Shown here piece after piece: positions 7,726-16,356 of a DNA stretch of 26,092 bases. The stretch comes from Dehalococcoidia bacterium (GTDB taxonomy: Bacteria; Chloroflexota; Dehalococcoidia; Dehalococcoidales; JAUWYK01), in NCBI GenBank assembly GCA_030615865.1, contig JAUWYK010000018.1:1-26092 (forward strand), in the 5' to 3' direction. A program made the translations under genes and the position numbers. Below the pieces are notes generated by a model. That model did not search any database. It saw only the letters and a program-made list of their open reading frames with translations, and was not told the DNA's origin. Positions within the stretch are counted from its first letter, which is position 1. Every line of letters begins with the position of its first letter.

Positions 7726-10110
7726 ATGGTGAGACAGATGCAACAATACTCCGTAGTAGGTAAATCAATACCCAGGTTGGATGGAAGGGTAAAGGCTACC
7801 GGTGAGGCAAAATTCGCCGTTGATGTAGTGTTACCCGGGATGTTATACGGGAAAATCCTCAGGAGTCCCTATCCCCATGCTAAGATTGTCAATATTGATA
7901 CCAGTAAGGCAGAGGCTCTACCCGGAGTAAAGGCAGTGATTACCGGCAAAGATACCGGAGCAGTTAGGTTCGGATTTATAGATACACCCCGTTACCCGGT
8001 TGAGCAACACCCTTTGGCTGTTGATAAGGTGCGTTATATTGGCGAGGATGTAGCCGCAGTAGCTGCTATCAATGAAGACATTGCTGAAGAGGCTTTAGGG
8101 CTAATTAAGGTAGATTATGAGGAACTCCCGGCAGTCTTTGACCCTGAACAGGCAATGAGAGACGGTGCTCCCAAGATTCACGAAAGGATCGTTCCAACCA
8201 CTACCACTGCCTGGGAGGACTTTGGCGTAACGCGAAAAGCCAGGACTTACGAGGTAGTGAACAACATTTCTAATACTACCTCAATAGGCTTCGGGGATAC
8301 TGAGCAGGGGTTCAAACAATCAGATTATATTGGTGAGGACAGGTTTGTAATCCCAGCCACAGCCCATGTTGCTATGGAGCCCCATGTAGCTGTGGCTAGC
8401 TTTGATTCCTCAGGGAAGCTAGACGTGTGGCTATCCCATATGGGCTATGAACACAAACGCTTTTGGCTAGCCAAGACACTGGGCATTCCCATAAGCAGGG
8501 TGAGGGTGCATAAGACATATGTTGGCGGTGCTTTCGGGGGCAAAATTAGTATGTTTTCTTACGAGTTTCTGGCTGCCTTCCTGTCAAGAAAGACCGGGCG
8601 ACCGGTAAGGATAACCCTGTCCCGAAATGAGGTGCTGTCTACCTGTCCACCCAGCCGACGCATGATTATAGATGTAAAAACCGGGGTTAAGAGTGACGGC
8701 ACCATAATGGCGCAGGAGATGAAAATCATTGACGATGTTGGCGCCTACCGAGGCACTTCGCCAACTGCCTTATACCTTGCCCATACCTTTCGAAACCCGA
8801 TATATAACATACCTAATGTCAAGCATGAGGGAGTTGGGGTTTATACTAATAAGTTAATTACTACCTCAAAGCGGGGACACGGACTCCAGCAAGCCGGCTT
8901 TGCCGTTGAATCTCAACTGGACATGATAGCTGAACACCTGGGGATAGACCCGCTGGAGATTAGATTAAAGAATTTCAGAAAGCTAGGCGATGTTCTGCCT
9001 AATGGGGACAGGCTGGATAGCTATGGTCTGCCCGAGGCTATGGAAAAGGCTGCCGAGTCCAGTGGCTGGAAACAAAAGTGGGGCAAGCAACCAAACAGGG
9101 GAATAGGCATAGGCACTGGTGGTATGTTCTCCGGAGCTCATAACTATCCCTTTGGCAGTGCTGCCTTTATCAAACTCAACCCTGATGGCAGGTTCACCCT
9201 GTTTACCGGTCAGACGGAATTTGGCGAAGGCGCCGATACGGCTATGGTTCAAATCGCTGCCGAAGAATTAGGGGTAACCGTAGACGATATAGTTTTGGTT
9301 TCAGGCGATTCAGAGCTGTGCCCATATGATATCGGCAACTGGCTTAGCGCTGGTATTTATGTATCAGGGCAGGCAGTGAGAAAGGCGGCGGCTGATGCCA
9401 AACAGCAGTTACTTGCTTATTCTGCTGAGGCGCTTGAGGTAAAAGTAGACGACTTAGCCATCGAGCAGGGGCAGATATATGTTAAAGCTGTTCCGGAGAA
9501 GGCGGTATCCTTCTCCGATTTATACAAGTATGGCATCCAGATGCGCGGCGGAGACCCTATCCTGGGTAAAGGCTATACTAAATCGGTGCAAGATATTGGA
9601 TTCTGGGGTGGCAGCTTCAAGGGTACTGCTGCCCTTTCTACCGGTGCCGGTCGTTTTACCGATGCCTATGGTTTTGCTACCGCTGTTGCTGAGGTAGAAG
9701 TTAATAAGGAAACCGGCAAGGTAAAGATAATTAAGATAACGGTAGCTGATGATTGTGGCTTTGATATAAATCCGTTAAGTGTTGAGGGACAGCTAGAGAG
9801 TCAGGCGGTTATGGCAATAGGAGATGTGCTATTTGAAGAGGTTGTTACCACTGAGGGACGGGTGATTAACCCGACACTTGCCGACTATAAGATACCAGGG
9901 GCACCTGATGTGCCAGAGTTAACCACCATAAGTGTGCAGTCCAACGACCCCAATGGTCCTTTTGGTGCCAAGGAAGTTGGTGAAACGGCTCGTGGTGCAG
10001 CAATTGCTGCCATTGCCAACGCTATCTGCAATGCCATTGGCACTAGAATCTACACCCTACCTATGACCCCGGGGAAGATTCTTGAGGCGCTGAAAAATAA
10101 GGAAGAGTAA
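7726..10110 (+). CDS. Molybdenum hydroxylase large (molybdopterin-binding) subunit, first set
   Basis: This 794-residue catalytic subunit binds the molybdopterin cofactor. The N-terminal hammerhead domain spans about 20-135. Cofactor and active-site motifs, counted from 7726, are GGAFGGK (267-273), RGHG (383-386, in the place of the usual RGFG), GEG (500-502, usually GQG) and the catalytic glutamate Glu753 in AKEVGETARG. The Gln-to-Glu change in GEG touches a cofactor-contacting loop. The start is uncertain: ATG 7726 lies too close to GGGGG (7721-7725), while the in-frame ATG at 7738 has better spacing and begins right before the conserved YSVVGKSIPRLDG. The MocA gene follows at once. The substrate cannot be inferred. 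Confidence 0.93.
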   Translation: MVRQMQQYSVVGKSIPRLDGRVKATGEAKFAVDVVLPGMLYGKILRSPYPHAKIVNIDTSKAEALPGVKAVITGKDTGAVRFGFIDTPRYPVEQHPLAVDKVRYIGEDVAAVAAINEDIAEEALGLIKVDYEELPAVFDPEQAMRDGAPKIHERIVPTTTTAWEDFGVTRKARTYEVVNNISNTTSIGFGDTEQGFKQSDYIGEDRFVIPATAHVAMEPHVAVASFDSSGKLDVWLSHMGYEHKRFWLAKTLGIPISRVRVHKTYVGGAFGGKISMFSYEFLAAFLSRKTGRPVRITLSRNEVLSTCPPSRRMIIDVKTGVKSDGTIMAQEMKIIDDVGAYRGTSPTALYLAHTFRNPIYNIPNVKHEGVGVYTNKLITTSKRGHGLQQAGFAVESQLDMIAEHLGIDPLEIRLKNFRKLGDVLPNGDRLDSYGLPEAMEKAAESSGWKQKWGKQPNRGIGIGTGGMFSGAHNYPFGSAAFIKLNPDGRFTLFTGQTEFGEGADTAMVQIAAEELGVTVDDIVLVSGDSELCPYDIGNWLSAGIYVSGQAVRKAAADAKQQLLAYSAEALEVKVDDLAIEQGQIYVKAVPEKAVSFSDLYKYGIQMRGGDPILGKGYTKSVQDIGFWGGSFKGTAALSTGAGRFTDAYGFATAVAEVEVNKETGKVKIIKITVADDCGFDINPLSVEGQLESQAVMAIGDVLFEEVVTTEGRVINPTLADYKIPGAPDVPELTTISVQSNDPNGPFGAKEVGETARGAAIAAIANAICNAIGTRIYTLPMTPGKILEALKNKEE

Positions 10111-10117
10111 GTCTATC

Positions 10118-10693
10118 ATGGTATCAGCCATACTCCTAGCCGCCGGTGAATCAAAACGTATGGGGAAGCCAAAGCAACTAATGCCCTTTGGCAGGAGTAC
10201 TATTATGGAACAAACCATCGATAACCTGCTCAATTCCGAGGTAAGCGAGGTTATCGTGGTGCTGGGGTATAGAGCTGAAGAGATGATAAAGACAGTAGCC
10301 ATTAAACCGGTTAAGGTTGCCATAAATCCAGCTTATCATCAGGGGATGAGCACATCTATAGTAACCGGACTAAACCTGGTTGATGATGGAGCTCAGGCAG
10401 TTATGCTCGCTCTGGCTGACCAGCCACTTGTAGACAGTAAGACTATGAATAGGCTGATACACGAGTTTTTCAACCATGATAAAGGTATTGCCATCCCAGT
10501 CTACCAGGGTAGGAGGGGGCACCCAATCATCTTCTCTATCAAATATAAAGGGGAGTTATTGAAGTTAACGGGCGATATAGGGGGCAGACAGATAATTAAA
10601 CAGCACCCCGATGATGTCCTTGAGGTAGCAGTCGGCTGTGAAAGCATTAATATAGACATCAATACTCCAAGTGACTACTCCCATCTTAACTAA
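10118..10693 (+). CDS. mocA: Molybdenum cofactor cytidylyltransferase (MocA/YgfJ family)
   Basis: The 191-residue protein is a GT-A-type nucleotidyltransferase that converts Mo-molybdopterin to the cytosine dinucleotide form used by xanthine-dehydrogenase-family enzymes. It has the nucleotide-binding signature LAAGESKRMGKPK (7-19), a conserved LADQP segment about residue 100, and GRRGHP near 130, all as in the family. Its position 7 nt behind the large subunit gene fits a dedicated maturation role. It could instead be the related YgfJ of selenium-dependent hydroxylases, since a YqeB gene lies in the window. The purine-rich stretch AAGGAAGAG (10099-10107) precedes the ATG. A terminator follows at 10717-10749. 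Confidence 0.9.
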   Translation: MVSAILLAAGESKRMGKPKQLMPFGRSTIMEQTIDNLLNSEVSEVIVVLGYRAEEMIKTVAIKPVKVAINPAYHQGMSTSIVTGLNLVDDGAQAVMLALADQPLVDSKTMNRLIHEFFNHDKGIAIPVYQGRRGHPIIFSIKYKGELLKLTGDIGGRQIIKQHPDDVLEVAVGCESINIDINTPSDYSHLN

Positions 10694-10716
10694 TTTGGAC
10701 TTGAAACTGACAAATC

Positions 10717-10749
10717 TTGGCGGAAAGAGCTCTTTTTGCCAATTTTTTT
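10717..10749 (+). terminator. Rho-independent terminator after mocA
   Basis: TTGGCGGAAAGAG (10717-10729) pairs with CTCTTTTTGCCAA (10730-10742), with two G-U pairs in RNA; the central GAGCTC forms a tight turn. Seven T residues follow at 10743-10749. It closes the prfA-prmC-hydroxylase-mocA unit and stands directly before the next promoter. Confidence 0.85.
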
Positions 10750-10752
10750 GGT

Positions 10753-10781
10753 TTGACAATCTGTTTGTAATGATATATAAA
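10753..10781 (+). promoter_or_regulatory. Sigma-70-type promoter for the second hydroxylase operon
   Basis: TTGACA (10753-10758), a 17-nt spacer and TATAAA (10776-10781, five of six matches) form a strong promoter right after the mocA terminator. The leader to the GTG at 10843 is about 55 nt and contains AAGGAGG at 10825-10831. Confidence 0.8.
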
Positions 10782-10842
10782 TTAAGCTGTCTGCCAATCA
10801 GGAAAGTCCCCAAAAACAAAAGTTAAGGAGGTTTAGTTCAAG

Positions 10843-11298
10843 GTGATTATTGAAGGAAAGTTCAGCTTAAAAGCCCCGATTCAAGAGGTGTGGGATTTTC
10901 TACTTAAGCCCGAGACGTTAGCTTCTAGCGTGCCCGGTTGTGAACAAATGGAAGCTATTGACGAAAAGACTTATGAGACTATTGTCAAACAGAAGGTTGG
11001 TCCTATATCGGTAAGATTTAAGTTCACCACCACCTTGACTGAGATAAATCCGCCAACGCACCTGAAGGCGGTAGGTAGAGGTGCTGATATAGGTAAGGCG
11101 GGCAACTTCACTCATGAGATGGTTGTCGATTTGAAGGAGACGTCACCGGGTGAGGTAGAGGTCTCCTACAAGTCGAATGTAATGATAGTGGGAAGACTGG
11201 CCACCTTCGGAGAAAGGATAATGAGGGCAAAGGCAAAGAAAGTAGGTGAGGAGCTCATCCAGAATTTAGAGAATAAGCTTAAGAGCAGGGAGTCTTGA
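10843..11298 (+). CDS. CoxG-like SRPBCC-fold protein
   Basis: The 151-residue protein resembles CoxG, encoded with CO-dehydrogenase-type molybdenum hydroxylases. It has the family opening (EGKFSLKAPIQEVWDFL, 3-19), the PGCE segment near 31-34 and KVGPISVRF in the mid-region. The fold is a START/SRPBCC lipid- or ligand-binding barrel. In aerobic CO oxidisers CoxG helps attach the hydroxylase to the membrane; recent work links it to quinone delivery. Here it probably joins the second hydroxylase to the membrane or to an acceptor (inference). Start is GTG after AAGGAGG (10825-10831). It is the first gene of the operon; the FAD subunit follows after 34 nt. Confidence 0.85.
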   Translation: MIIEGKFSLKAPIQEVWDFLLKPETLASSVPGCEQMEAIDEKTYETIVKQKVGPISVRFKFTTTLTEINPPTHLKAVGRGADIGKAGNFTHEMVVDLKETSPGEVEVSYKSNVMIVGRLATFGERIMRAKAKKVGEELIQNLENKLKSRES

Positions 11299-11332
11299 CA
11301 AGCTAGGTGCTTAAAGTCAAAGGGAGGTTAGA

Positions 11333-12208
11333 ATGATAAAAGATTTTGAATACTTTGCCCCCAAAACAGTTGAAGAAGCCCTTTCCCTGCTCTCACAGTA
11401 TAAAGAAGAAGCGAAAATAATAGCCGGGGGACAGTCAATGCTGGTTGTCATGAGGCAAGGAATACTCGCCCCTGAATATTTGATTGATGTCAAGGGCATA
11501 TCTGCTCTGGACTACATTAACTACGATGAGAGGGAAGGTTTAAGAATTGGGGCGTTGACTGTGCATCGGGCTATAGAAAAGTCTCCAGTGATACGTAATG
11601 GGTTCGGCGTACTGGCTGAGATGGAGAATAACTTAGCTACAATCCAGACCCGAAACTGGGGTACTATCGGGGGTAATCTTTGCCATGGCGACCCCGCTGG
11701 CGACCCAGCTCCGGTATTTATCGCATTAAATGCAAAGTTAAAGCTGGCAAGCAAAGGCGGGGAGAGAATCATTGACATGGAGGAATTTTCCCAGGATTAT
11801 CTTGAGGTAGCCCTTGAGCCTGACGAGATGCTCACCGAAATTCAGGTGCCGACTCCCCCACCTCATACCGGCACTGCTTATGAGAAGCTTATGGTGATGA
11901 AAGGAGATATGGGAGTTGTCGGGGCAGCGGTGTCAATTACCTTGAGTCTAAAGAATGGCGTTTGCCAGGATGCCCGAATAGTGCTCAGCAACACTGCCTC
12001 CATCCCATTAAGGGCTAGAGAGGCGGAAAAACGATTGATAGGGAAAGTGGTCAATGACGACACCCTCACCGAGGCTGGGCAGGTAGCCTCGGCGGAAGCT
12101 GACCCTCCCTCCGACGTTCACGGTTCAGCAGAGTACAGGAGGGAGATGGTGAAGGTCTTTGTAAAGCGAGCAGCAAGAAAGGCTCTGGAAAAGGCTAAAG
12201 CAGGATAA
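11333..12208 (+). CDS. Molybdenum hydroxylase FAD subunit (CoxM-like), second set
   Basis: A 291-residue flavoprotein of the CO-dehydrogenase medium-subunit family. FAD-binding motifs are AGGQSMLVVM (31-40) and TRNWGTIGGNLCHGDPAGD (106-124). The AGGQS and DPAGDP forms are closer to CoxM than to the first set's AGGTD and APSADT, so the two FAD subunits come from different branches rather than a recent duplication. The C-terminal domain ends in YRREMVKVFVKRA. GGGAGG lies before the ATG. FeS and Mo subunits follow in the same order as in the first set. Confidence 0.93.
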   Translation: MIKDFEYFAPKTVEEALSLLSQYKEEAKIIAGGQSMLVVMRQGILAPEYLIDVKGISALDYINYDEREGLRIGALTVHRAIEKSPVIRNGFGVLAEMENNLATIQTRNWGTIGGNLCHGDPAGDPAPVFIALNAKLKLASKGGERIIDMEEFSQDYLEVALEPDEMLTEIQVPTPPPHTGTAYEKLMVMKGDMGVVGAAVSITLSLKNGVCQDARIVLSNTASIPLRAREAEKRLIGKVVNDDTLTEAGQVASAEADPPSDVHGSAEYRREMVKVFVKRAARKALEKAKAG

Positions 12209-12227
12209 TTCTCTAAGGAGGTACAAT

Positions 12228-12713
12228 ATGAAGGGTGAACCAAAAGAATTAAAGTTAACCGTTAATGGGAAACCTTGCGAGCTAAAGGTGAAGCCAAAGG
12301 CGTTACTTGTGGACGTTTTGCGAAACGAACTGAAGCTGACAGGAACCAAGATAGGTTGTCTTAGTAGCGCTTGTGGTGTCTGCACCGTTCATATTGATGG
12401 AAAGGCAGTCAGGTCGTGTTCCATACTGGCGTTGCAAGCCAACGGCCGTGAGGTTACCACCATTGAAGGAGTGGCTGATGGGGATAAGCTTCACCCTATC
12501 CAGGACGCATTTGTCAATTATGGTGCTATAGAATGCGGCTTCTGTACCCCGGGGATGGTGATGTCAGCCAAGGCATTGCTGGATGAGAACCCCACCCCAA
12601 CCCGCGAGGAAGTAAGAGAGGCGATACAGGGTAACCTGTGTGCTGATGAAGGCTATGTTAAATATATTGAGGCTATAGAAATAGCTGCCAAGAAAATGCA
12701 AGGGGGCGAATAG
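12228..12713 (+). CDS. Molybdenum hydroxylase 2x[2Fe-2S] subunit with Cys-to-Asp change, second set
   Basis: A 161-residue iron-sulfur subunit. The ferredoxin-type cluster ligands Cys44, 49, 52 and 64 are present. In the helical domain Cys103, Cys106 and Cys138 are present, but the fourth ligand is Asp140: the usual CRCTGY reads CADEGY. The frame stays in register on both sides (GNLC before, GYVKYIEAI after), so this is substitution and not a frameshift. The cluster next to molybdenum may then be ligated by three Cys and one Asp, or altered or lost. Ribosome binding site AAGGAGG lies just before the ATG. The stop is 5 nt before the Mo subunit. Confidence 0.93.
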   Translation: MKGEPKELKLTVNGKPCELKVKPKALLVDVLRNELKLTGTKIGCLSSACGVCTVHIDGKAVRSCSILALQANGREVTTIEGVADGDKLHPIQDAFVNYGAIECGFCTPGMVMSAKALLDENPTPTREEVREAIQGNLCADEGYVKYIEAIEIAAKKMQGGE

Positions 12714-12718
12714 AGGAA

Positions 12719-15067
12719 ATGACAGAGACACATGTTGGAGAATATTCCATTATCGGGAAACCAATGGTCCGAGTGGATGCCAGGGCTAAGGTTACCGGTG
12801 AGGCAAAGTATGCCGCCGACATTGAACAGCCGGATATGCTATGGGGCCAGATAAAGAGAAGCCCTTATGCCCATGCCAGGATACTCAATATTGATACCAG
12901 CAAGGCTGAGAAGTTGCCCGGGGTAAAGGCGGTGACTACCGGCAACGACTTCAGCGGTTTCAAGTGGGGCTGGAGCCGGCCGACCCGGGATGAGGAGCCC
13001 TTAGCCGTCACAAAGGTGCGATATTTGTATGAAGGGGTGGCAGCGGTAGCGGCCATTGATGAGGATATAGCTGAGGAGGCCTGCGATCTCATTGAGGTTG
13101 AGTATGAGCCGCTCCCTGGTGTCTTTGACCCCTTTGAGGCAATGCAGGAAGGGGCACCCTTGGTTCATGAGGACCGCCCAGGGAACATTTGCGTTAAGTA
13201 TCACTGGAACTTTGGTGATGTGGACAAGGCCTTCGCTGAATCATATCTTATTCGAGAGGACAATTTCAAAACCCCCAGGATGGGCAAAGGATATATAGAG
13301 CCACCAGCAGTAGTCGCATACTGGACTGATTCTAATCATCTAGTTTATGAAGGGGCGAAGGGAAGTCCATATTTCCCCTATAGAATTCTAGCCAGCTGCT
13401 TTAATTTGCCTCTGAGCAATGTGCGGATAATAACGCCCTTTATCGGCTCAGACTTCGGTGGTACCAAGAATGACATGACGCCGGCTGATTTTGCTGCTGT
13501 TATGCTGGCCAAGAAGGCGGGCAGGCCGGTGAAGATTGTGACCACCCAGTTCGATGTGCTAACTACCGATCTGCGGCGCCATCCTATGTGGATTACTATC
13601 AAGACGGGTGTTACTAAGGATGGCATATTGACGGGTATTCACACTAAAGTTATCTCTGACGGGGGTGCTTATACCCGCATGAGCCCGCTTTCCAACTTCC
13701 TCACCGGGATCTGCATGGGGCTGCCTTATCATCTAGCCAATTTTAGGCACGATGCCACTTGCTATTTCACCAACAACGCTAGTTCGGCGGCGATGAGAGG
13801 GCATGGGATATACCATACCAGGTTCGCCTCTGACGTTCAGCTGGACATGATAGCTGAGGAACTGGGTCTAGACCCGGTGGAGATAAGGCTGAGAAACATC
13901 ATCAAGAATCCTGAGCCGGGAAAGGTTTACGAGACGATCAACAAGTTGCACATAGCGACTGCCGGTACAGAGGAGTGCCTGGAAAAGGTCCGTGATGCCG
14001 TCAACTGGGAGGAGAGGAAGAAGGTCAAAAAGGTTGAAGGCTACAAGGCCTATGGCATGGGCTTTGCTACCGGAACGTATCTCAGCGGGACAAGGCTCAG
14101 TGCCCACAATGCCTGTGCTGCCGTCATAAGGGTATGTGAGGACGGCAGCGTCAACTACCTCACCGGGGCTACGGATGTTGGGCAGGGGTCAGATACCGTA
14201 TGTTGCGCTATCGTCGCCGAGGCGCTCGGCATCGGGCTGGAGGATATAGATATAAAGAGGGTAGATACGGCATTTACCCCTGTTGACCCTGGTACCTATG
14301 GGAGCCGGGTCACCGTGCTTGCCGGTTACGCTGCTAAAAACGCTGCCGAGGATGCCAAACAGCAGCTCCTTGAGGTCGGCGCTCAACAATTTGGCGTGAA
14401 GCCAGAAGAGATGGAGATTAAGGATAAGAATGCTTTTGTTAAGTCAAGTCCCGAGAAGAGCATCCCCTGGCTCAGGCTAGTCAGGATAGCCTGCTATGAC
14501 GTGCCAGGCAAGGTCATAATTGGCCGTGGCTATTCAACTCAAGGAGTAACAATCGGCACACAGTTGGCCGAATTCAGCACTGGCGAGGGCGACATCGGGA
14601 CCAATTATAGCTTCACTGCCCAGGCAAGTGAGGTGGAGGTGGATGTGGAGACGGGGGTGGTAAAATGCACCGACAATACTGTGATAGCTCATGACTGTGG
14701 CTTCCCGCTAAATCCTCCGGCGGTTGAAACTCAAGTCCAAGGTGGGGCCTATCACCAGGGGGTTTCGGCAGCCCTGTATGAGGAATTCAAGATGGATAAA
14801 GGGCTAACCCTTAACCCCAACTTTGTCGACTATAAGCGCCCTCGTGCTTACGAAGCGCCCATGACCGACGTAATACACGTGATAACCAATGACCCTTATG
14901 GTCCCTATGGCGCCAAGGAGGCCAGCGAGGGGAGCGTATGTAGTGCTCCACCATCGGTAATCAGCGCGATACATGATGCTACGGGGGTATGGATCAAGGA
15001 TCTCCCGGCACAGCCAGAGAAGGTTTTTTGGGCACTAAAGGAAAAAGGGGGAAAGGAGCAAAAGTAA
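12719..15067 (+). CDS. Molybdenum hydroxylase large (molybdopterin-binding) subunit, second set
   Basis: This 782-residue catalytic subunit has the hammerhead domain at about 20-140 and the cofactor-binding regions GSDFGGTKN (243-251, where the first set has GGAFGGK), RGHG (360-363), GQG (488-490) and catalytic Glu737 in AKEASEGS (usually GVGE). The glutamate that activates the Mo-bound hydroxyl is kept, so activity is likely. The GSDFGGTKN and KEASEGS forms are unusual for classic xanthine dehydrogenases and suggest a distinct subfamily. RGHG recalls hydroxybenzoyl-CoA-reductase-like enzymes, but I hold this only loosely. A perfect hairpin terminator follows at 15124. Confidence 0.93.
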   Translation: MTETHVGEYSIIGKPMVRVDARAKVTGEAKYAADIEQPDMLWGQIKRSPYAHARILNIDTSKAEKLPGVKAVTTGNDFSGFKWGWSRPTRDEEPLAVTKVRYLYEGVAAVAAIDEDIAEEACDLIEVEYEPLPGVFDPFEAMQEGAPLVHEDRPGNICVKYHWNFGDVDKAFAESYLIREDNFKTPRMGKGYIEPPAVVAYWTDSNHLVYEGAKGSPYFPYRILASCFNLPLSNVRIITPFIGSDFGGTKNDMTPADFAAVMLAKKAGRPVKIVTTQFDVLTTDLRRHPMWITIKTGVTKDGILTGIHTKVISDGGAYTRMSPLSNFLTGICMGLPYHLANFRHDATCYFTNNASSAAMRGHGIYHTRFASDVQLDMIAEELGLDPVEIRLRNIIKNPEPGKVYETINKLHIATAGTEECLEKVRDAVNWEERKKVKKVEGYKAYGMGFATGTYLSGTRLSAHNACAAVIRVCEDGSVNYLTGATDVGQGSDTVCCAIVAEALGIGLEDIDIKRVDTAFTPVDPGTYGSRVTVLAGYAAKNAAEDAKQQLLEVGAQQFGVKPEEMEIKDKNAFVKSSPEKSIPWLRLVRIACYDVPGKVIIGRGYSTQGVTIGTQLAEFSTGEGDIGTNYSFTAQASEVEVDVETGVVKCTDNTVIAHDCGFPLNPPAVETQVQGGAYHQGVSAALYEEFKMDKGLTLNPNFVDYKRPRAYEAPMTDVIHVITNDPYGPYGAKEASEGSVCSAPPSVISAIHDATGVWIKDLPAQPEKVFWALKEKGGKEQK

Positions 15068-15123
15068 GAGTCGAGATTCCCATAGCCAGCACATAGTGAG
15101 GTTGTGGGAGCTAGATATGACAA

Positions 15124-15150
15124 AGGGCTGCACTCTTAGAGTGCAGCCCT
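15124..15150. terminator. Bidirectional terminator between converging operons
   Basis: AGGGCTGCACTC (15124-15135) and GAGTGCAGCCCT (15139-15150) form a perfect 12-bp stem with loop TTA. A pyrimidine-rich tail CTCTTCTT follows on the + strand and CTTTG on the - strand. It lies between the second hydroxylase operon (+) and the MoeB-like gene (-), so it likely stops both. Confidence 0.85.
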
Positions 15151-15159
15151 CTCTTCTTA

Positions 15160-15894
15160 TTAGTGAAGCGACACCGAGGAGCAAATCTTACAGCTTTCGT
15201 TTCTCTTTATGTCGTAAATCCGGAACTTCATATCGTCACCATTGAACAATAGTAGCCTGCCGGCTAATGATGGGCTATGGCCGATAATTAGTTTAATAGC
15301 CTCCAAAGCTTGTAAATTTGCTATCAATGCCGGAGTAATACCTAGAACCCCGAGCCCCCTTACTCCTTCAGGGTAAACACAAGCCAGGCAAGGGGTTTTC
15401 CCCGGGATGATGGTGGTAGTCATACCTCTCAAGCGTGAGACCCCGCCGTAAATGTAGGGTATCTTCTGCTTAACACAAGCCGAGTTTATCACAAGCCGAG
15501 TAGCCATATTATCTAAGCCGTCTACTACTACCTGAGACCCGTCAATGATGCTAAAGACATTCTCCTCTGTTATCTTGGTGAAGATAGGAGTAATTTCTAC
15601 CGCAGGGTTTAATTTGGACAATTTTCTTTGAGCAGCCATCACCTTCTTCTCTCCTATATCCTCTTCCCAGTAGAGAATCTGCCGATTTAAATCGGACAAT
15701 TCCACAATATCAAAATCAGCGAGGGTAACATGTCCAACGCCAGCCGCAGTTAGGTAAGTTGCTGAAGCACAACCCAGCCCACCTACGCCAACAATTAGGA
15801 TGCGGGCGCTTTTTAATTTCCTCTGCCCCTCTTCTCCGAAATCTGGGATTACCAGCTGCCTCTTGTATCTGGCAAGTTCACTTTGATCCAGCAT
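15160..15894 (-). CDS. MoeB/ThiF-family (E1-like) adenylyltransferase
   Basis: The 244-residue protein (from ATG 15894) should adenylate the C-terminus of a MoaD/ThiS-type carrier. It has the RYKRQ opening, ATP-binding GVGGLG (36-41), the D-x-D-E-x-S-x-L-N-RQ segment (DFDIVELSDLNRQ, 60-72) and two zinc CxxC pairs (Cys169/172 and Cys235/238). The cysteine often found before GVLG is absent (PEGVRGLGVLG). A TTG at 15903, directly after the upstream stop, would add three residues; neither start has a strong ribosome binding site. It follows the MoaD-like gene with no gap, so the two proteins almost certainly act as a pair for molybdopterin or another sulfur-transfer pathway. Confidence 0.9.
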   Translation of the reverse strand: MLDQSELARYKRQLVIPDFGEEGQRKLKSARILIVGVGGLGCASATYLTAAGVGHVTLADFDIVELSDLNRQILYWEEDIGEKKVMAAQRKLSKLNPAVEITPIFTKITEENVFSIIDGSQVVVDGLDNMATRLVINSACVKQKIPYIYGGVSRLRGMTTTIIPGKTPCLACVYPEGVRGLGVLGITPALIANLQALEAIKLIIGHSPSLAGRLLLFNGDDMKFRIYDIKRNESCKICSSVSLH

Positions 15895-15903
15895 CTTTTC
15901 CAA

Positions 15904-16356
15904 TCAACCGTCCCAGCGCCAAAGTATCTTGACCTTTACCTCGTCGTCGTCTCTCAGCTTTGCATCAAGGCCATTGGGTAGAGTTACATAATTCTTGCCA
16001 TTGACCAGGACGTCATAGTCAGAGTCTAAATCATCGATTCTGGGGTCAATCGGCTCAAAATCAACATTCGCTTGCTTATACTGTTCTGATAGTTCGGCAA
16101 GCAGCACTCTTAAAGTATCACCCTCTACCTCTATTTCAGCAATCCCTTTTCTTTGAGCATCTGGCCAGGGTGCATACAGCCAAGGCATAGTAATGCTAAG
16201 CAGTTTCTCCCGAGTCACTTCCTTGGTAGGATTAACTATGATTATCAATTCTGAAAAACCTGGCATTATCGCTGCTTTCACGAACACCTCCATTGCAGCA
16301 TTGATATACCGATTGCCTGTTGGAAGATGCCCCAAGGCTTTGAGGTAAAACGACAT
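15904..16356 (-). CDS. MoaD/ThiS-like ubiquitin-fold sulfur carrier with N-terminal extension
   Basis: Up to 150 residues, against about 80 in MoaD. The C-terminal part (about 71-150: EIEVEGDTLRVLLAEL, then DYDVLVNGKNY and DDDEVKVKI) matches the ubiquitin-like beta-grasp fold. The protein ends in WRWDG, so the usual diglycine tail is Asp-Gly. The 5' end is uncertain: ATG 16356 has no ribosome binding site and lies inside a hairpin (16351-16373), while an in-frame GTG at 16281 is preceded by GGAGG (16291-16287) with 5-nt spacing and gives a 125-residue protein. The adenylyltransferase follows directly. The pair may serve molybdopterin synthesis or sulfuration for the neighbouring molybdenum enzymes (inference). 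Confidence 0.75.
   Translation of the reverse strand: MSFYLKALGHLPTGNRYINAAMEVFVKAAIMPGFSELIIIVNPTKEVTREKLLSITMPWLYAPWPDAQRKGIAEIEVEGDTLRVLLAELSEQYKQANVDFEPIDPRIDDLDSDYDVLVNGKNYVTLPNGLDAKLRDDDEVKVKILWRWDG

Noticed and set aside
10694..10842. A third ModE-like box in the promoter of the second hydroxylase operon (GATATATAAATT)
   Set aside because: Only AT-rich similarity at the -10 region; the AATATAGC half-site and the spacing are missing.
12615..12680. A frameshift as the cause of CADEGY in the second iron-sulfur subunit
   Set aside because: Conserved residues before (GNLC) and after (GY, then IEAI) align in the same frame and without a gap, so substitution is the simpler reading.
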